In this document: piece after piece, positions 32,917-41,624 of the stretch
How the letters are laid out: the number at the start of each line of letters is the position of its first letter
Position numbering within the stretch: position 1 is the first letter of the stretch
Assembly: GCA_910575775.1 (NCBI GenBank)
Contig: CAJTEY010000024.1
Coordinates: 1 to 64,000 of the forward strand
DNA: 64,000 nucleotides
Direction of reading: 5' to 3'
From: Lachnospiraceae bacterium
GTDB lineage: Bacteria; Bacillota; Clostridia; Lachnospirales; Lachnospiraceae
Made by a program: the position numbers and the translations under genes
Notes under the pieces: generated by a model
Database searches by the model: none
What the model saw: the letters and a program-made list of their open reading frames with translations, nothing else
What the model was told of the DNA's origin: nothing

Positions 32917-32975
32917 TCGACCAACGGTCGATTTTATCCTTTCTAACAATATCACATATTTCGACCAGCGGTCAA
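32917..32975. promoter_or_regulatory. two TetR operators and operon promoter
   Basis: Two near-identical dyads, TCGACC-aac-GGTCGA (32917-32931, perfect) and TCGACC-agc-GGTCAA (32961-32975), have centres 44 bp apart, about four helical turns. On the minus strand the second contains the likely -35 (TTGACC) of the SCP2-hydrolase-condensation operon, with GATATT about 16 nt downstream. Binding would block transcription. Confidence 0.75.
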
Positions 32976-33015
32976 TACGTTTCAAAAATAATTTTACGCA
33001 ATCTTGTCATGTTGA

Positions 33016-33044
33016 TTGTCCACACCGCTAATCTGTGATACAAT
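33016..33044 (+). promoter_or_regulatory. promoter of the tetR-type gene
   Basis: TTGTCC (33016-33021) and TACAAT (33039-33044) are 17 nt apart, 41 bp to the right of the second operator. The leader to the ATG is about 43 nt. Confidence 0.55.
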
Positions 33045-33093
33045 CGACACAATAAACACCCATTTATTTACCGGCAAAGAAAGGCGCTTCACT

Positions 33094-33714
33094 ATGGCAG
33101 ACACCCAGAAATATGACAGAATTTTAGATGCGCTGCAGCAGCTTATGATCGATGAGAGCATACAGAATATCTCTGTCAGCGACATTGCCGCCAAAGCGGG
33201 CATTGGCAAAGGCAGCATCTATTACTATTTTCCTTCAAAAGAGGCAATTTTAGACGCGCTGATCCGAAGAAATTATGAAGCGCCCTTACAGACGGCAAAG
33301 CTGCTGGCTGACCAGACGGATATCCCGCCCTTTACACGGATGGCCATGCTGTTTCAGGCCTGCCGCAGTTCGGCGGCGGCTTTCTTAAAACAGGGCAGTG
33401 AAAAAAGCAGAACCATCACTCTGCAGGAATCCGCTTACCTGCACCAGAAATATTTAAATTATCTGATCTCGGAATTGAAGCCAAACCTGGCAAAGATCAT
33501 CAGGCAGGGGATTTGTGCCGGCGAAATCCATTTTGACTTTCCAGAGGCGCTGGCTGAAATTGTACTGATCGTCCTTGGCGTAAAGCTGAACAACACGTTT
33601 CTCTCCACCACACCAGAGGACTGCGAATACACCATACGGGGACTAATTTCCCTGTTAGAGCAGGGCACCGGGCTTTCCGAAGGAACTTTAAGTTATCTGA
33701 ACTTAACCGAATAA
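33094..33714 (+). CDS. TetR-family repressor of the split NRPS-like operon
   Basis: The ATG at 33094 follows AAAGAAAGGCGCTTCACT. The 206-aa product has the TetR helix-turn-helix (ILDALQQLMIDESIQNISVSDIAAKAGIGKGSIYYYFPSKEAILDALI) and an all-helical ligand domain. It is divergent from the operon at 28.0-32.9 kb and the intergenic region holds two dyads, so it very likely represses that operon. The ligand may be the pathway product or an acyl compound, which is inference. Confidence 0.92.
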   Translation: MADTQKYDRILDALQQLMIDESIQNISVSDIAAKAGIGKGSIYYYFPSKEAILDALIRRNYEAPLQTAKLLADQTDIPPFTRMAMLFQACRSSAAAFLKQGSEKSRTITLQESAYLHQKYLNYLISELKPNLAKIIRQGICAGEIHFDFPEALAEIVLIVLGVKLNNTFLSTTPEDCEYTIRGLISLLEQGTGLSEGTLSYLNLTE

Positions 33715-33806
33715 CAAATCATCGCTCGGCAGCGATGATTCAGAGAATGCTTCGCATTCTCCCTGAATGTTTTACACGATTGCACTTTTCTATAGAATAA
33801 CAAATC
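33709..33806. repeat. hairpin element E6 bounded by a 12-bp direct repeat
   Basis: The direct repeat GAATAACAAATC occurs at 33709-33720 (containing the TetR gene's TAA stop) and at 33795-33806. Between them are a 10-bp hairpin AATCATCGCT/AGCGATGATT (33717-33740) and GAGAATGC-ttc-GCATTCTC (33743-33761) with flanking TTCAG/CTGAA. The second repeat copy is again followed by a small hairpin (GAAC-gct-GTTC). Confidence 0.6.
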
Positions 33807-33865
33807 GAACGCTGTTCAATTGTGAGATCCGCTCTGCGGGCTCGAATAAAAAAGGAGGATCATAC

Positions 33866-36034
33866 ATGCAAGAAAATAACCTCACCGGGCGGCTGACACT
33901 GCCCACAGATGTGGATATGGTGGAGGAAACCATACGGCTTAAAAATCTCTTAGGGGCGGACGCCCTGCGGGACTGTGACGGGACGGACATGCCTGAGGCG
34001 CTGTTGTCCCAGGACGCAAAAATCTACGCCACCTACTACACCACCAGAAAGGATAATGCCTGGGCTGAGGCAAATCCCGAAGAAATCCAGCAGGAATACC
34101 TGATCAGCGACCGGGTGACCGCCAGGGACAAAACCCTGCGCATCCGCCTGATGAAAGGGTTCCACACGCAGCAACTTAAGGTGAATACCATCGACGATCC
34201 CAAACGCTGGTGGGAAGTCATCGACAGGACCACGGGGGAAATTGTCTCCACGGACCACTGGCAGTACGACGAGAGCACAGGCGAAGTGGTGATCGACACC
34301 GTTCCCTATCATCAGTATACCGTAAGTTTTCTTGCTTTCCTGATCTGGGATCCCGTGCATATGTACAACTTTATCACCAACGACTGGAAGGACGCCCCGC
34401 ACCAGCTCACCTTTGATGTGCGCCAGCCAAAGACACAGGCTTATGTGAAGGAGAAGCTACGCCGCTGGTGTGAGGAAAATCCCAGTGTGGACGTGGTGCG
34501 CTTCACGACCTTTTTCCACCAGTTCACCCTGACCTTTGACGACCAGAAACGGGAAAAGTTCGTGGAATGGTTCGGCTACAGCGCAAGCGTCAGCCCCTAT
34601 ATTCTGGAGCAGTTTGAAAAGTGGGCCGGCTACCCGTTCCGCCCGGAATACATTGTGGACCAAGGCTACCACAACTCCATCTTCCGCAGCCCCTCAAAGC
34701 AGTTCTTAGACTTTGTGGAATTCCAGCAGATCGAGGTGAGCAGGCTTGCCAAAGAGCTGGTTGATATTGTCCACAGCTACGGCAAGGAAGCCATGATGTT
34801 TTTGGGCGATCACTGGATCGGTACAGAGCCTTTTGGCAAATACTTTAAAAGCATCGGACTGGATGCGGTGGTCGGATCCGTGGGGGACGGCGTCACCCTT
34901 CGCATGATCTCCGACATACAGGGCGTAACTTATACGGAAGGCCGGCTTCTGCCCTATTTCTTCCCGGATGTGTTCACCGAAGGCGGTGATCCCATAGGTG
35001 AGTCAAAAGACAACTGGCTGAAAGCGCGCCGGGCAATCCTGCGCTCTCCCGTGGACCGAATCGGCTACGGCGGCTATCTGAAACTGGCAGACGAGTGGCC
35101 CGGTTTTATTGACCGCATCAGTCAAGTCGTGGCGGAGTTCCGGCAGATCCATGCCAACATGCAGGGATCCCAGGCATACACCGCCCCCTTTAAGGTGGCT
35201 GTCCTCAACAGCTGGGGAAATCTGCGCCGCTGGATGGCAAACCAGGTGCACCACGCTCTCTGGTACCGCGAAATCTATTCCTATGTAGGTGTGATTGAGG
35301 CATTGAGCGGTATGCCCATCGATGTGGAATTCATTACGTTTGAGGAGATGAAACAGGGAATTGATCCGTCCATCCGGGTTATCATAAACGCCGGGGATGC
35401 TTACACCGCTTTCAGCGGCGGAGAGGTCTGGAAAGATCCCGAACTGGTCTGCGCCCTGCGCCGTTTCGTGGATGAGGGCGGCGGCTTTATCGGTGTTGGA
35501 GAACCCACTGCCTGCCAGTATCAGGGACGCTACTTCCAGTTGAGCGACGTTCTCGGCGTGGACAGAGAGCTTGGCTTCTCCATGAGCACCGACAAGTACA
35601 ATGAACTGAACAGAGAACACTTTATTCTGGAAGATGTAACTGGCAGCATTGATTTCGGCGAAGGAAAGAGCCGCATCTATGCCCAGGGTGAAAACTACCA
35701 GATTCTCGATATGGACGGTAAGTACAGCCGCCTTGTGGTCAACGAATACGGCAAGGGACGCAGCGTCTACTTCACGGGGCTGCCCTACTCCCCGCAGAAC
35801 TGCCGCATTCTGCTGCGGGCCATCTACTATGCAGCCCACAGAGAAGAAGAGATGAAAAAATACTACGTCACCGATGTGGAAACCGAGATCGCTGTCTTTG
35901 AAAAGACGGGGATGATTGCCGTGATCAATAACACGCAGGAACAGAAGAAAACCGACCTCTACATGGACGGTGTTCTCAAAATGCATCTCGATCTCGCTCC
36001 TATGGAACTCAAATGGATCAACTATAAAGAATAA
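33866..36034 (+). CDS. gnpA: 1,3-beta-galactosyl-N-acetylhexosamine phosphorylase (GH112)
   Basis: This enzyme splits galacto-N-biose or lacto-N-biose with phosphate into galactose-1-phosphate and GalNAc or GlcNAc, a step in mucin and milk-glycan use. The 722-aa length fits GH112. Recognisable parts include the N-terminal GRLTLPTDVDM and the barrel segments RFTTFFHQFTLTFDD, DHWIGTEPFGKYF and VLNSWGNLRRWMANQVHHALWYREIYSY, with a glutamine-amidotransferase-like later domain (IINAGDAYTAFSGGEVW) and a C-terminal beta domain. The ATG at 33866 has AAGGAGGATCATAC upstream; the longer frame runs into the repeat element. It is cytoplasmic and monocistronic here; no dedicated transporter is adjacent. 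Confidence 0.93.
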   Translation: MQENNLTGRLTLPTDVDMVEETIRLKNLLGADALRDCDGTDMPEALLSQDAKIYATYYTTRKDNAWAEANPEEIQQEYLISDRVTARDKTLRIRLMKGFHTQQLKVNTIDDPKRWWEVIDRTTGEIVSTDHWQYDESTGEVVIDTVPYHQYTVSFLAFLIWDPVHMYNFITNDWKDAPHQLTFDVRQPKTQAYVKEKLRRWCEENPSVDVVRFTTFFHQFTLTFDDQKREKFVEWFGYSASVSPYILEQFEKWAGYPFRPEYIVDQGYHNSIFRSPSKQFLDFVEFQQIEVSRLAKELVDIVHSYGKEAMMFLGDHWIGTEPFGKYFKSIGLDAVVGSVGDGVTLRMISDIQGVTYTEGRLLPYFFPDVFTEGGDPIGESKDNWLKARRAILRSPVDRIGYGGYLKLADEWPGFIDRISQVVAEFRQIHANMQGSQAYTAPFKVAVLNSWGNLRRWMANQVHHALWYREIYSYVGVIEALSGMPIDVEFITFEEMKQGIDPSIRVIINAGDAYTAFSGGEVWKDPELVCALRRFVDEGGGFIGVGEPTACQYQGRYFQLSDVLGVDRELGFSMSTDKYNELNREHFILEDVTGSIDFGEGKSRIYAQGENYQILDMDGKYSRLVVNEYGKGRSVYFTGLPYSPQNCRILLRAIYYAAHREEEMKKYYVTDVETEIAVFEKTGMIAVINNTQEQKKTDLYMDGVLKMHLDLAPMELKWINYKE

Positions 36035-36046
36035 AAACCGTACATT

Positions 36047-36078
36047 CTCCCGCCTTCTGTCTGTGCAGAAGGCGGGAG
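36047..36078. terminator. 13-bp hairpin between convergent gnpA and purF
   Basis: CTCCCGCCTTCTG (36047-36059) pairs perfectly with CAGAAGGCGGGAG (36066-36078). Neither side has a good T-run, so it is probably a transcript-end stabiliser or a U-poor terminator for both convergent genes. Confidence 0.55.
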
Positions 36079-36107
36079 CTGCCGTGAAAAGAGATCCGTT
36101 TTTACAG

Positions 36108-37508
36108 TCAGTACAGACAATTTTCCAGACAGCCGCTGCAATCCATAGGGTACACCCCGTCAAAGCACGCCTTGCACAGAGGCAGGCCTCCCGTCATCTC
36201 CGAAAGATCTTCCATGCGCAGATAACCGAGAGAGTCCGCCCCGATCATCTCCCGGATCGTCTCCACACTGTAGTTTGCCGCAATGAGCTGGGAATCGGAA
36301 GGCACGTCAGTGCCGAAATAGCACGGATATAGAAAGGGCGGCGAGCTGATTCTCACATGCACTTCTCCCGCTCCTGCCTCCTTCAACATACGGATTAGCC
36401 TGGCAATGGTGGTTCCTCTCACAATGGAATCATCCACCAGCACAATCCGCTTGTCTTTTACCGCAGATTCCAGCACGCTCAGCTTCATGCGGACAGCGTC
36501 TTCCCGTTCCTTCTGGGTAGGCTTAATGAATGTTCTGCCTATGTAGCCGTTCTTATAAAACGCCTGTCCGAAGGCAATCCCGCTTTTCCGCGCGTATCCC
36601 TGCGCCGCCGGAAGCCCCGACTCCGGCACCCCCGTCACCAGATCCGCCTCCACGGGATAGGACTCTGCCAGCAGCTCCCCCGCACGGATTCTGGCGTCGT
36701 ACACCCGCACGCCGTCCATCGTACTGTCCAGTCTGGCAAAATAAATATACTCGAAGATACAGTGGGCACACCGCTCCGCCTTCGGCAACATCTGCGACCG
36801 TATCTCCCCGCCGGAAATCGTGACTACCTCCCCCGGCAGAATATCCCGCACAAAAGAGGCCCCCACAGCATCCAGCGCGCAGGACTCCGAAGCCAGCACA
36901 TACGTCTGCCCCCGTTTCCCAAGACAAAGGGGCTTCAATCCATAAGGATCCCGCACCCCGATGAGTTTTCTGGGACTCATAATAACCAGCGCATAGCCTC
37001 CCTTTATTTTCAAAGCCGTCCTGTATACCGCCTCCTCCACTGCCGCCGCGTGCACCCGTTCCCTCGCGATATGAAAAGCAATCACCTCTGAATCCGTGGT
37101 GGTGTGGAAGACCGCTCCGTTCTGGATCAGCTCCCATCTCAGTTCCGGCGTGTTGATCAAATTGCCATTATGGGCAAGCGCAAGCGTTCCCTTGATATAG
37201 GAGAGAACAAGAGGCTGGGCATTTCCTGCCACGGACGCCCCCGTCGTGGAATAGCGCACATGGCCAATGCCGAGATTCCCGTCCAGTTTTTCCAGAACCA
37301 CTTTCGTGAACACCTCGCTCACCAGACCGAGATCCTTGTGAAAGCACACATTGCCCCGCTCCCTCTCGGTTCTGGAAACCACTATGCCGCAGGCCTCCTG
37401 TCCTCTATGCTGTAATGCCGTCAATCCGCAGTAGAGCCACGGCGCCACGTTTTCTCCTTCCGGTCCATACATGCCCACCACACCGCAGGCTTCCTTTATT
37501 CCGGCCAT
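36108..37508 (-). CDS. purF: amidophosphoribosyltransferase
   Basis: This enzyme makes phosphoribosylamine from PRPP and glutamine, the first step of purine synthesis. The 466-aa product carries a short propeptide (MAGIKEA) before the nucleophile Cys8, glutaminase motifs GHVRYSTTG and AHNGNLIN, the PRPP loop (RIVLVDDSIVRGTT), and the cysteines of a Bacillus-type 4Fe-4S cluster (AERCAHCIFE; LCKAC…MDCSGCLENC). The second ATG (37508) has GGAGGA at ideal spacing; the first (37514) is too close. It stands alone, away from other pur genes, so it may be a second copy or one under separate control. Confidence 0.95.
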   Translation of the reverse strand: MAGIKEACGVVGMYGPEGENVAPWLYCGLTALQHRGQEACGIVVSRTERERGNVCFHKDLGLVSEVFTKVVLEKLDGNLGIGHVRYSTTGASVAGNAQPLVLSYIKGTLALAHNGNLINTPELRWELIQNGAVFHTTTDSEVIAFHIARERVHAAAVEEAVYRTALKIKGGYALVIMSPRKLIGVRDPYGLKPLCLGKRGQTYVLASESCALDAVGASFVRDILPGEVVTISGGEIRSQMLPKAERCAHCIFEYIYFARLDSTMDGVRVYDARIRAGELLAESYPVEADLVTGVPESGLPAAQGYARKSGIAFGQAFYKNGYIGRTFIKPTQKEREDAVRMKLSVLESAVKDKRIVLVDDSIVRGTTIARLIRMLKEAGAGEVHVRISSPPFLYPCYFGTDVPSDSQLIAANYSVETIREMIGADSLGYLRMEDLSEMTGGLPLCKACFDGVYPMDCSGCLENCLY

Positions 37509-37562
37509 TTTCATTCCTCCTCACAGACAGAGAGCTTCTGGCTCTGTTTATACGCGCAAAAC

Positions 37563-37596
37563 GGGACAAAGAAATCTTTTCAGACTTCTTTGTCCC
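37563..37596 (-). terminator. intrinsic terminator of the ECF/ABC operon, or purF leader hairpin
   Basis: A perfect 11-bp stem, GGGACAAAGAA / TTCTTTGTCCC, is followed on the minus strand by GTTTTG. It sits 94 nt past the ABC ATPase stop and 55 nt before purF. A second hairpin (AGAGC/GCTCT) lies at 37531-37546. Confidence 0.7.
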
Positions 37597-37689
37597 GACG
37601 TGTCTATTCTATCACAGGCAGTTCCTTTTTTCCAGTGTCTTTTTCTCTTTTATTGTCCGCTTTTATTCTATTGCCTGCATAATCCCCCT

Positions 37690-38367
37690 CTACCCTCTCA
37701 CCACCGACAGTACCCCGTCCGTCATGCCATAGACCACATCCGCCGCTGCGGCCACCGCATCGTTGTGGGTCACCACGATCACCGCATAGTTGTCCTCGTG
37801 AGCCAGCTTGCACAGAAGCTCCACGATCACCTTCTCATTCTGGCTGTCCAGATTTCCCGTGGGCTCGTCAGCTAAAAGAATCTCACCGCCCGCCGCGACG
37901 GCCCTGGCGATAGCAACCCTCTGCTGCTCCCCGCCGCTGATCATGCCGGGCCTCTTTTTGTAGAGCGTCTCCGGCAGCCCCACCTTATCCAGATACTCCC
38001 GTGCCTTTGCCTTCGCCACTTTCGACGGGATATGCTGCAGCTCCATCGGGAACATGACATTCTCCATCACCGTCAGCAGGGGGAACAGATGAAAGGCCTG
38101 ATAAATGACCGATGCCCGGTTCAGACGGTAAGCGTCCCGGTTCATCTTACGCATATCCTCCCCCTCCACGGTAAGCATCCCCTCTGTGGGCACATCAAGA
38201 CCCGCAAGGAGGGAGAGAAAAGTGCTCTTGCCGCTGCCGGATTTACCTGTGATCGCATACATCTTCCCCCGCTCGAAGGAACAGTTCACCTCCGAGAGCG
38301 CCTTCGTCTTCTGGTACTTCGTCTGATAGATGTAAGTCACATTTACCGCCTCAATGATTTTTTCCAT
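37690..38367 (-). CDS. MacB/LolD-type ABC transporter ATPase
   Basis: The ATG at 38367 follows GGAGGAAGAC. The 225-aa product has Walker A (GKSGSGKST), Q-loop (VIYQAFHLF), signature ISGGEQQR, Walker B (ILLADEP) with GNLDS, and switch His (VTHND). It serves the two FtsX-type permeases encoded just upstream. It is the last gene of the ECF-sigma operon. Confidence 0.92.
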   Translation of the reverse strand: MEKIIEAVNVTYIYQTKYQKTKALSEVNCSFERGKMYAITGKSGSGKSTFLSLLAGLDVPTEGMLTVEGEDMRKMNRDAYRLNRASVIYQAFHLFPLLTVMENVMFPMELQHIPSKVAKAKAREYLDKVGLPETLYKKRPGMISGGEQQRVAIARAVAAGGEILLADEPTGNLDSQNEKVIVELLCKLAHEDNYAVIVVTHNDAVAAAADVVYGMTDGVLSVVRG

Positions 38368-38416
38368 GTCTTCCTCCATTCTACCGTCTGCACGGTACTT
38401 TTATTTCCGCAACAAT

Positions 38417-40291
38417 TCAGTCTGACTCCGAAAGAAGCGCGAGGGGCTCCTCCCGCAGATTTCTGTAAATCCCTGAAAGGGCCATCCCCACCGTGAACAA
38501 AAAAACCAGACTGCTGCAAAGACCCGCTGTCCGCCAGTCCGTCTCCGTCAGATAAGCGGATTGCAGCATCCCGCTCCCCTCTGCTTTCCCGTCCACGGCC
38601 TCCTCCTCACTTCTCTCCCTGTTAAACTGTACCTCCCCGTTGCTGAACCGGGTATCAAAGGTTTCCGTGGATGTCATCTGCGCCGCCGCGCTGCCTGCGA
38701 TGAGCTGCCCCGCAAAACCGCCCGCCGCACTGCCCGCAAGGGCGACCGTCAGAACGCCTGCAAGAAGGGCGCTGGCACACTGTCCTTTCGTCATACCAAG
38801 GCACCGCTCGATAGCCGTCCATTTCTTTTGTTTCGCGATAAAGAGATGGCAGAAAAAAATCACCATACAGACCACGCTTACCGCGCCGACAGCCAGAAGA
38901 ACCGCAGACATCGTCTGCATATTTTTCAGTCCGCCCTCCAGTTTATTGTAGCCGCCGTCGTAGAAAGTGATCTCCACATGATCCACCCCCTGCGCCTCCC
39001 ACAGCTTTTTAAAGTTTTCCATGCTTTCCGTTCCATTGGGAATCCGAAAAGCGGTGGTGTATCCCTTCATGGGGCCGTGGAGAGCGATGTTGTGTTCGTC
39101 GCTGTTTTTAATAGAAGTCTTTGGGATAAACACTTCGTTTCTGTCAATCGTATATCCCCAGTCCCCGTCTCCGCCGACACCCACCTCATAAATTCCCTTG
39201 ATCCTATAATCGCTCTCCTCAAATGGCTCATAGATGCCGCCCTCCGCATTTAAACGGGCCTCCCCTCCGCCCCGGCCCGGAGAGGCCGCGTAGTTGGCAT
39301 AGCGGAGCGCCAGATGCAGAGAATCTCCTACTTGAAGTTTGTTTCTTCTGGCGAAGCGGTCCGATATCAGACACACTTTATTTCCCTGCTCATAGTCCTC
39401 TTTCGAAAAAAACGCTCCCTGCGAAAGATAGGCCTGCTTCGTATAAAAAGCCATGATCAGATTCAGATCCTGCGTGGCTGTCACAGGAAAAGTCTGAAAC
39501 CAGTGCTGCAGTTCAAAATCCTGGCAGAGCGTCAGCCACGCCTTTCCCCGCTCCGTCTCATAAAATCCCGGCGTCAGTTCTTCTATCCACGTTCCCTCCA
39601 AATCCGTGGGCAGCCGCTTCCCGTCCGCGTCTGTCTGTGTGGAACGGGGTCCATCCATAGGCACATATTCAAAAATGGCGGCAGCGCCCTTCTCTTCCCA
39701 TTCGTGGGTCCAACCGTCCGCCAGCGCCATCAAATACGTTCTGTCTGCATACAGGGTCTGCGGATACCGCGTATTGTGATCACACAAATAAATGGGAGAA
39801 TCATTCACCGGGTAAGTGCTGCAGAGTACCCGCTTTACCTCTATCTTTACCGGGCCGGCAGGGACACAGTCTTCCAGAGGCGACGCCTCTATAATCATAG
39901 CCTGCGGCATCCCCTCATTGTCCTCCTTCAACTTATAATTAAACGGCAGCGCCTCGTAATAAGCCCGCTGCTCAGGCCCGCTCAGATATCCGGCCCCCAC
40001 AAAGTCCAACACATCGCTGGAGATAGTTTCCCCATACACTGCCCGGTTAAAATACCGAAAGTCCTCCTCGTCGGCATACCATACGGCCCCCTGCTGTGTC
40101 CTCTCCGGTGTCTGCTCCACCGTACCGATGGTCACAAAAATCTCCTCAAACCGTCTCAGATTGTCCCCGCTGAGTTTCCAGAGACTCCCTCCCGCACAGA
40201 AAAGCGCCACCGTAAAAGACAGCAGCAGGAAAAAGAGCGCCGTCTTCACCGGCGTGCGCACAAGTCTGGTCAGACTGTTCCTGATCATCAT
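38417..40291 (-). CDS. FtsX-type ABC permease, long extracytoplasmic domain
   Basis: The frame is open to 40639, but the ATG at 40291 has GGAGGAAGGT and gives a sensible start (MMIRNSLTRLVRTPVKTALFFLLL). The 624-aa product has one N-terminal helix, a 380-residue outside domain, and C-terminal helices in the FtsX arrangement (SAVLLAVGAVSVVCMVIFFCHLF, then the loop AIERCLGMTKGQ). Its C-terminal region holds an unusual charged insert (NREREEAVDG-like, Ser/Glu-rich). It pairs with the shorter permease encoded upstream, and the two may form a heterodimer. Confidence 0.85.
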   Translation of the reverse strand: MMIRNSLTRLVRTPVKTALFFLLLSFTVALFCAGGSLWKLSGDNLRRFEEIFVTIGTVEQTPERTQQGAVWYADEEDFRYFNRAVYGETISSDVLDFVGAGYLSGPEQRAYYEALPFNYKLKEDNEGMPQAMIIEASPLEDCVPAGPVKIEVKRVLCSTYPVNDSPIYLCDHNTRYPQTLYADRTYLMALADGWTHEWEEKGAAAIFEYVPMDGPRSTQTDADGKRLPTDLEGTWIEELTPGFYETERGKAWLTLCQDFELQHWFQTFPVTATQDLNLIMAFYTKQAYLSQGAFFSKEDYEQGNKVCLISDRFARRNKLQVGDSLHLALRYANYAASPGRGGGEARLNAEGGIYEPFEESDYRIKGIYEVGVGGDGDWGYTIDRNEVFIPKTSIKNSDEHNIALHGPMKGYTTAFRIPNGTESMENFKKLWEAQGVDHVEITFYDGGYNKLEGGLKNMQTMSAVLLAVGAVSVVCMVIFFCHLFIAKQKKWTAIERCLGMTKGQCASALLAGVLTVALAGSAAGGFAGQLIAGSAAAQMTSTETFDTRFSNGEVQFNRERSEEEAVDGKAEGSGMLQSAYLTETDWRTAGLCSSLVFLFTVGMALSGIYRNLREEPLALLSESD

Positions 40292-40350
40292 ACCTTCCTC
40301 CATAGTTCCGCCCTGCAACATTGCAAAGAATGCTGCTTTCTCAACACTGC

Positions 40351-41583
40351 TTAATCCTTTTTGGTCAGCATCTCCATCACGCTGAGCCTGTGAATTGACA
40401 AGACCGCCATCGTCGCTCCCGACAGAAATGCCAGAAAAAACATCGCTCCCGACAGGGCAAGCACGCTGACCGCAGGATGCAAAAAGACCCATGCCGCCAG
40501 ACTGCCCAAAAGGCAGGCCCCCGCCGCCACAAACGCCGTCTCCCAAAAGAGCAGGAAAAAACTCCTGCCCCGTCCTGTTCCGAGAGACCGCATGAGTGCG
40601 TATTCCTCCCGTCTGCTCTGCAGGGAGAGATAGCTGCAAAGATACCCGATAAATATCACAATCACCACAAGAAAAGGAAACATTCCCCGAAGGAGCGCCA
40701 AATTCTTCGACAGTGTCTGCGCCGAACGGATAAAGGATTCATCCATAATCGTCAACGCATTGCCGTCAGACCGGAATTTCGCCCGGGTAACCACCGGCAG
40801 GAATTTCACTTCATCATACATCTGGGCTTTCAGGGCATTTAACCGAAACGGATCCTTCACCACAAAAAATCCTGAATCCGCAAAAAACTCGATTCCCTGA
40901 CTGTGGTAAGCCTCCCGCATGTAATCAAAGGGCAAGATCACCTCCGGCGGCACCCAGTTTCCGCGAAAGTCTCCGATCTGCATACTTCCCACAATTTGAT
41001 AGGTATCGGTAATAAGCGGCTCTATAAATATCTCGCTCCCCTCCGGGGCATAACGATAGTAAAATAGAGTTAACATAACATCATCGCCAAGATGCAGCCC
41101 CCGCTCTTCCATAAGCGCAGCGTCCAGAATACAAGCCTTCTGCGCTGTCTCCAGAATGCTCTCATCCACCCCCGGAAGAAACGTAATCTCCTCCCGCTTC
41201 ATGCCGGAAACACCCTCCGGTGCATTCATACCCATACCGTAATGGTTCAGATTTTCCTTGTACTCCTCCACGGTAAACGCACCAAACCCGAACTTTAACC
41301 GCACGGTAAAGACCGGATCCTTCACATACTCGGATTCGCGCACACCCATCACCCGGTCTTCCCTGATGGTCATCCCCTCCTTCTGGGAGCCGTTTAATGT
41401 GCTGATCCTTGCCGTGACCGTAATCGTCTCCGGGAGATTTGCAAGCTGTCTTTCCGTGCTGTCCATATTCCCGGAGTAGACATCCAGAATCAGAACGGTC
41501 AGCACGCCGATCAGAAAATGCAGGATACTCTTTTTTCCATGCCGTGCAATATTCCTCACGGTCTGCCTCATAAAAAACTTCAT
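40351..41583 (-). CDS. FtsX-type ABC permease
   Basis: The 410-aa product has an N-terminal helix (SILHFLIGVLTVLILDVYSG), an outside domain and three C-terminal helices with the loop EEYALMRSLGTGRGRSFFL. The ATG follows GGGGGGAGAAAC. It is one of two permease genes between the anti-sigma-like gene and the ATPase gene, 59 nt before the second permease. Confidence 0.88.
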   Translation of the reverse strand: MKFFMRQTVRNIARHGKKSILHFLIGVLTVLILDVYSGNMDSTERQLANLPETITVTARISTLNGSQKEGMTIREDRVMGVRESEYVKDPVFTVRLKFGFGAFTVEEYKENLNHYGMGMNAPEGVSGMKREEITFLPGVDESILETAQKACILDAALMEERGLHLGDDVMLTLFYYRYAPEGSEIFIEPLITDTYQIVGSMQIGDFRGNWVPPEVILPFDYMREAYHSQGIEFFADSGFFVVKDPFRLNALKAQMYDEVKFLPVVTRAKFRSDGNALTIMDESFIRSAQTLSKNLALLRGMFPFLVVIVIFIGYLCSYLSLQSRREEYALMRSLGTGRGRSFFLLFWETAFVAAGACLLGSLAAWVFLHPAVSVLALSGAMFFLAFLSGATMAVLSIHRLSVMEMLTKKD

Positions 41584-41624
41584 GTTTCTCCCCCCGCCAG
41601 AACTGTCCGTCGTATCCCGGCACC

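Noticed and set aside
36047..36078. Standard intrinsic terminator after gnpA
   Set aside because: The 13-bp stem is perfect but neither strand has the needed run of T after it. It is listed only as a stabilising hairpin.
35003..36163. Long minus-strand frame opposite gnpA
   Set aside because: The plus-strand GH112 gene is unmistakable, and the opposite frame has no start signal and no known domain.
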